Of a stretch of DNA of 64,000 nt, positions 62,507 through 64,000 are shown piece by piece; the first letter of the stretch is position 1; the number at the start of each line of letters is the position of its first letter. The stretch is taken from contig NJBN01000008.1 in NCBI GenBank assembly GCA_005223185.1, forward strand, positions 62,001-126,000. Reading direction: 5' to 3'. This DNA is from a candidate division LCP-89 bacterium B3_LCP. Its GTDB lineage: Bacteria; Electryoneota; B3-LCP. A program made the translations under genes and the position numbers. A model generated the notes under the pieces. The model was given only the letters and a program-made list of their open reading frames with translations. It searched no databases and was not told where the DNA came from.

Positions 62507-64000
62507 TCAATCCACTAACCTCGTTTCAGGCGTCTCCTCTTCCTTTTCCGGTAATTTGAAATGCTCTGGTTGAGATTCGATCACCCGATCCAGCCAGCCA
62601 TCTGGATAACCGACCTGATGTGTACGACCCTCTTCATCCCTGACGTATCCGTCATTGTACTTGCAGATCAAGAATTCGCCCAATTCACGCCATTTGTCCA
62701 CTACCTCGACGCCCCGCATTACAGAGTACTGGGTAAGTTCGGATATTGCAACTTTAGGATCTTTATCATACAGCTTCTGAATCGAATTTTCAAATGTCGT
62801 TTGCCCTGAGATCATATCATTTTCGAGTTCAAATTGCACGGCTTGTATGTCCTCTATCATGTAAGAGTACTTAAGGTTGGCGAAGTTAGCCACAAAGTTG
62901 AATGCCCACCAGGCTGAATCCCAGGAAAACTGTCTGATTGAACCTGTCGAATACGGTTCAGGGACTTCATCTATACAGCAGTACAAGGGCACGTAACAGG
63001 TTGTGTAGGTGTCATCTACGCCGTACCAGAGCACGCCTCCGATGGGGTCAGGCAGCCAGGAACGCGATTGCGATACAATCGAATATCCCGTCTGCTGCGT
63101 GGAAACGGGGCGTTCCCAGGCGTATTCAACGCTATCGATTTCCCAGTTTAAAGGCCGCCAGCGGTAAGGCGAACCGTACTGTCCCGCATCCAGTCCGTCT
63201 GTCATATCGAAATCAGTCCCTTCGAAGTGATCCCGCATGATGGAGAAAACATCGGACAGAGACAGCTTTTCATCCGGCTTGACCCAGAGGGGATAGGGTT
63301 CTGATCCTTCTACTGATCTATGGTAATCCGGCGATAGATTCAAAGAAGGCGCCGCACGGCGAAGGATACTCCATACCCGCGTATCACCCCACTTCCTGTT
63401 ACTGGGAGTGGAAGGGCAGTAGCTTTCAGCAAAGTTGAACGGTTCGCCGGAGTTGGGATCATAATACCCTCTCTCAACGGCAAAGGAGATAATGTTTTCG
63501 GAATAGAGGCAATTTTCAGGATCATTTAGTGGGAAAGTGCCGATTCTGGCTTTATTGGCATGACAGGAAACGTACCCATCGGGTACTTTGACGGCAACCC
63601 ATATCGCTCCATCGCCACCCGGTCCCGGACCGATAATCTCCAGTAACCACGCTTCTTGGGTATCGGCAATAGAGATGGATTCGCCGGTAGATCCGTAACC
63701 GTAGGTGTCCACCAGTTCGGTTATCAATTCTATGGCTTGACGAGCGGTTTTGGTTCGCTGCAATGCTAATTGCATCAGATCCCAGTAGCGCATTGTGCCG
63801 TCAGGATTATGAAGTTCAGCGCGTCCATCGAAAGTAGATTCTCCCATCGCCAGCTGGTGTTCGTTCATCAAGCGAATGACTGAGTATGTATGCGGTATCT
63901 GGGCGATTTTCCCCCGGAAGTTTCCACCCCAATCTCTTATTTCCAGTGAATCACATGGTTCATGGTCTGCTGCGGGCGTGTGTCTGAGTATAGGGTGGAA
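62507..64000 (-). CDS. C69-family dipeptidase, 5' end beyond the window
   Basis: The frame is open from the window edge (64000) through 497 codons to a TGA at 62507, so the N-terminus with its autoprocessed nucleophilic Cys is missing. The first visible residues, HTPAADHEPCDSLEIRDWGG, and MNEHQLAMGEST after IPHTYSVIR, are the family's core. Later come ETGPGGDGAIWVAV-like and SCHANKARIGTFPL motifs. It is an Ntn-hydrolase that cleaves dipeptides. An internal ATG at 63871 is within conserved sequence and is not the real start. The C-terminal tail (PEKEEETPETRLVD) is acidic. Confidence 0.93.
   Translation of the reverse strand, partial: FHPILRHTPAADHEPCDSLEIRDWGGNFRGKIAQIPHTYSVIRLMNEHQLAMGESTFDGRAELHNPDGTMRYWDLMQLALQRTKTARQAIELITELVDTYGYGSTGESISIADTQEAWLLEIIGPGPGGDGAIWVAVKVPDGYVSCHANKARIGTFPLNDPENCLYSENIISFAVERGYYDPNSGEPFNFAESYCPSTPSNRKWGDTRVWSILRRAAPSLNLSPDYHRSVEGSEPYPLWVKPDEKLSLSDVFSIMRDHFEGTDFDMTDGLDAGQYGSPYRWRPLNWEIDSVEYAWERPVSTQQTGYSIVSQSRSWLPDPIGGVLWYGVDDTYTTCYVPLYCCIDEVPEPYSTGSIRQFSWDSAWWAFNFVANFANLKYSYMIEDIQAVQFELENDMISGQTTFENSIQKLYDKDPKVAISELTQYSVMRGVEVVDKWRELGEFLICKYNDGYVRDEEGRTHQVGYPDGWLDRVIESQPEHFKLPEKEEETPETRLVD

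Overview
The window (about 64 kb, moderate GC) looks like chromosome of an uncultured bacterium of the FCB group (Calditrichota, KSB1, Electryoneota or Marinimicrobia-like). This is inferred from several large secreted proteins that end in a type IX secretion (Por) sorting domain with the NYPNPFNP motif, FG-GAP/VCBS and SBBP propellers, and outer-membrane barrels. No rRNA gene or CRISPR array is visible. One tRNA gene is present. Promoters are unusually easy to read: most are TTGAC(A/T) or close variants, a 17-bp spacer, then TATATT. Intergenic spaces are packed with several families of dispersed palindromic repeats, one of which has landed in frame inside a gene.

Layout. 1-5.4 kb (minus): an aminotransferase cut by the window edge, ATP-dependent PEP carboxykinase, a second aspartate-type aminotransferase, an outer-membrane barrel and phosphate acetyltransferase. 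5.5-13.4 kb (minus): three secreted proteins with sorting domains, namely a subtilisin-like protease, a beta-helix protein split by an in-frame TGA, and an SBBP propeller protein. 13.7-16.6 kb: a helicase-exonuclease fusion resembling MrfA plus MrfB of the Bacillus mitomycin repair pathway. 17.9-34.5 kb (plus): a long housekeeping run with biotin carboxylase, biotin carrier protein, methylmalonyl-CoA mutase large subunit, biotin ligase, type III pantothenate kinase, cell-wall amidase, greA, PspC and membrane proteins, gpmI, a zinc dehydrogenase, aroB, aroQ, a GNAT/FemAB-like protein, a B12-binding radical SAM enzyme and a PMT-family glycosyltransferase.

34.6-43.5 kb is a probable degenerate genomic island. 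It lies between a 39-bp copy of the 3' half of tRNA-Arg(CCT) and the intact tRNA gene, has paired short repeats at both ends, and keeps the last codons of a tyrosine recombinase. It carries a candidate structured RNA with its own consensus promoter and intrinsic terminator, a 1589-residue secreted glycoside-hydrolase-like protein, an FG-GAP protein and a small secreted protein.

43.8-52.4 kb holds a thioredoxin-type arsenate reductase, an alpha/beta hydrolase fused to an MshEN-like domain behind a leader terminator, an ABC exporter with a receiver-domain protein, and an HNH nuclease next to a STAND NTPase with a repeat sensor, which is the best defence-system candidate here. 52.7-58.1 kb is an envelope-transport operon (outer-membrane protein, TetR regulator, RND/MMPL exporter, LolA-like protein) with a strong promoter flanked by two near-identical operators. 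58.3-64 kb (minus) holds a membrane protein, an acyl-CoA synthetase and FetAB-type ABC genes with overlapping reading frames, then a TerB-like protein and a C69 dipeptidase cut by the right edge.
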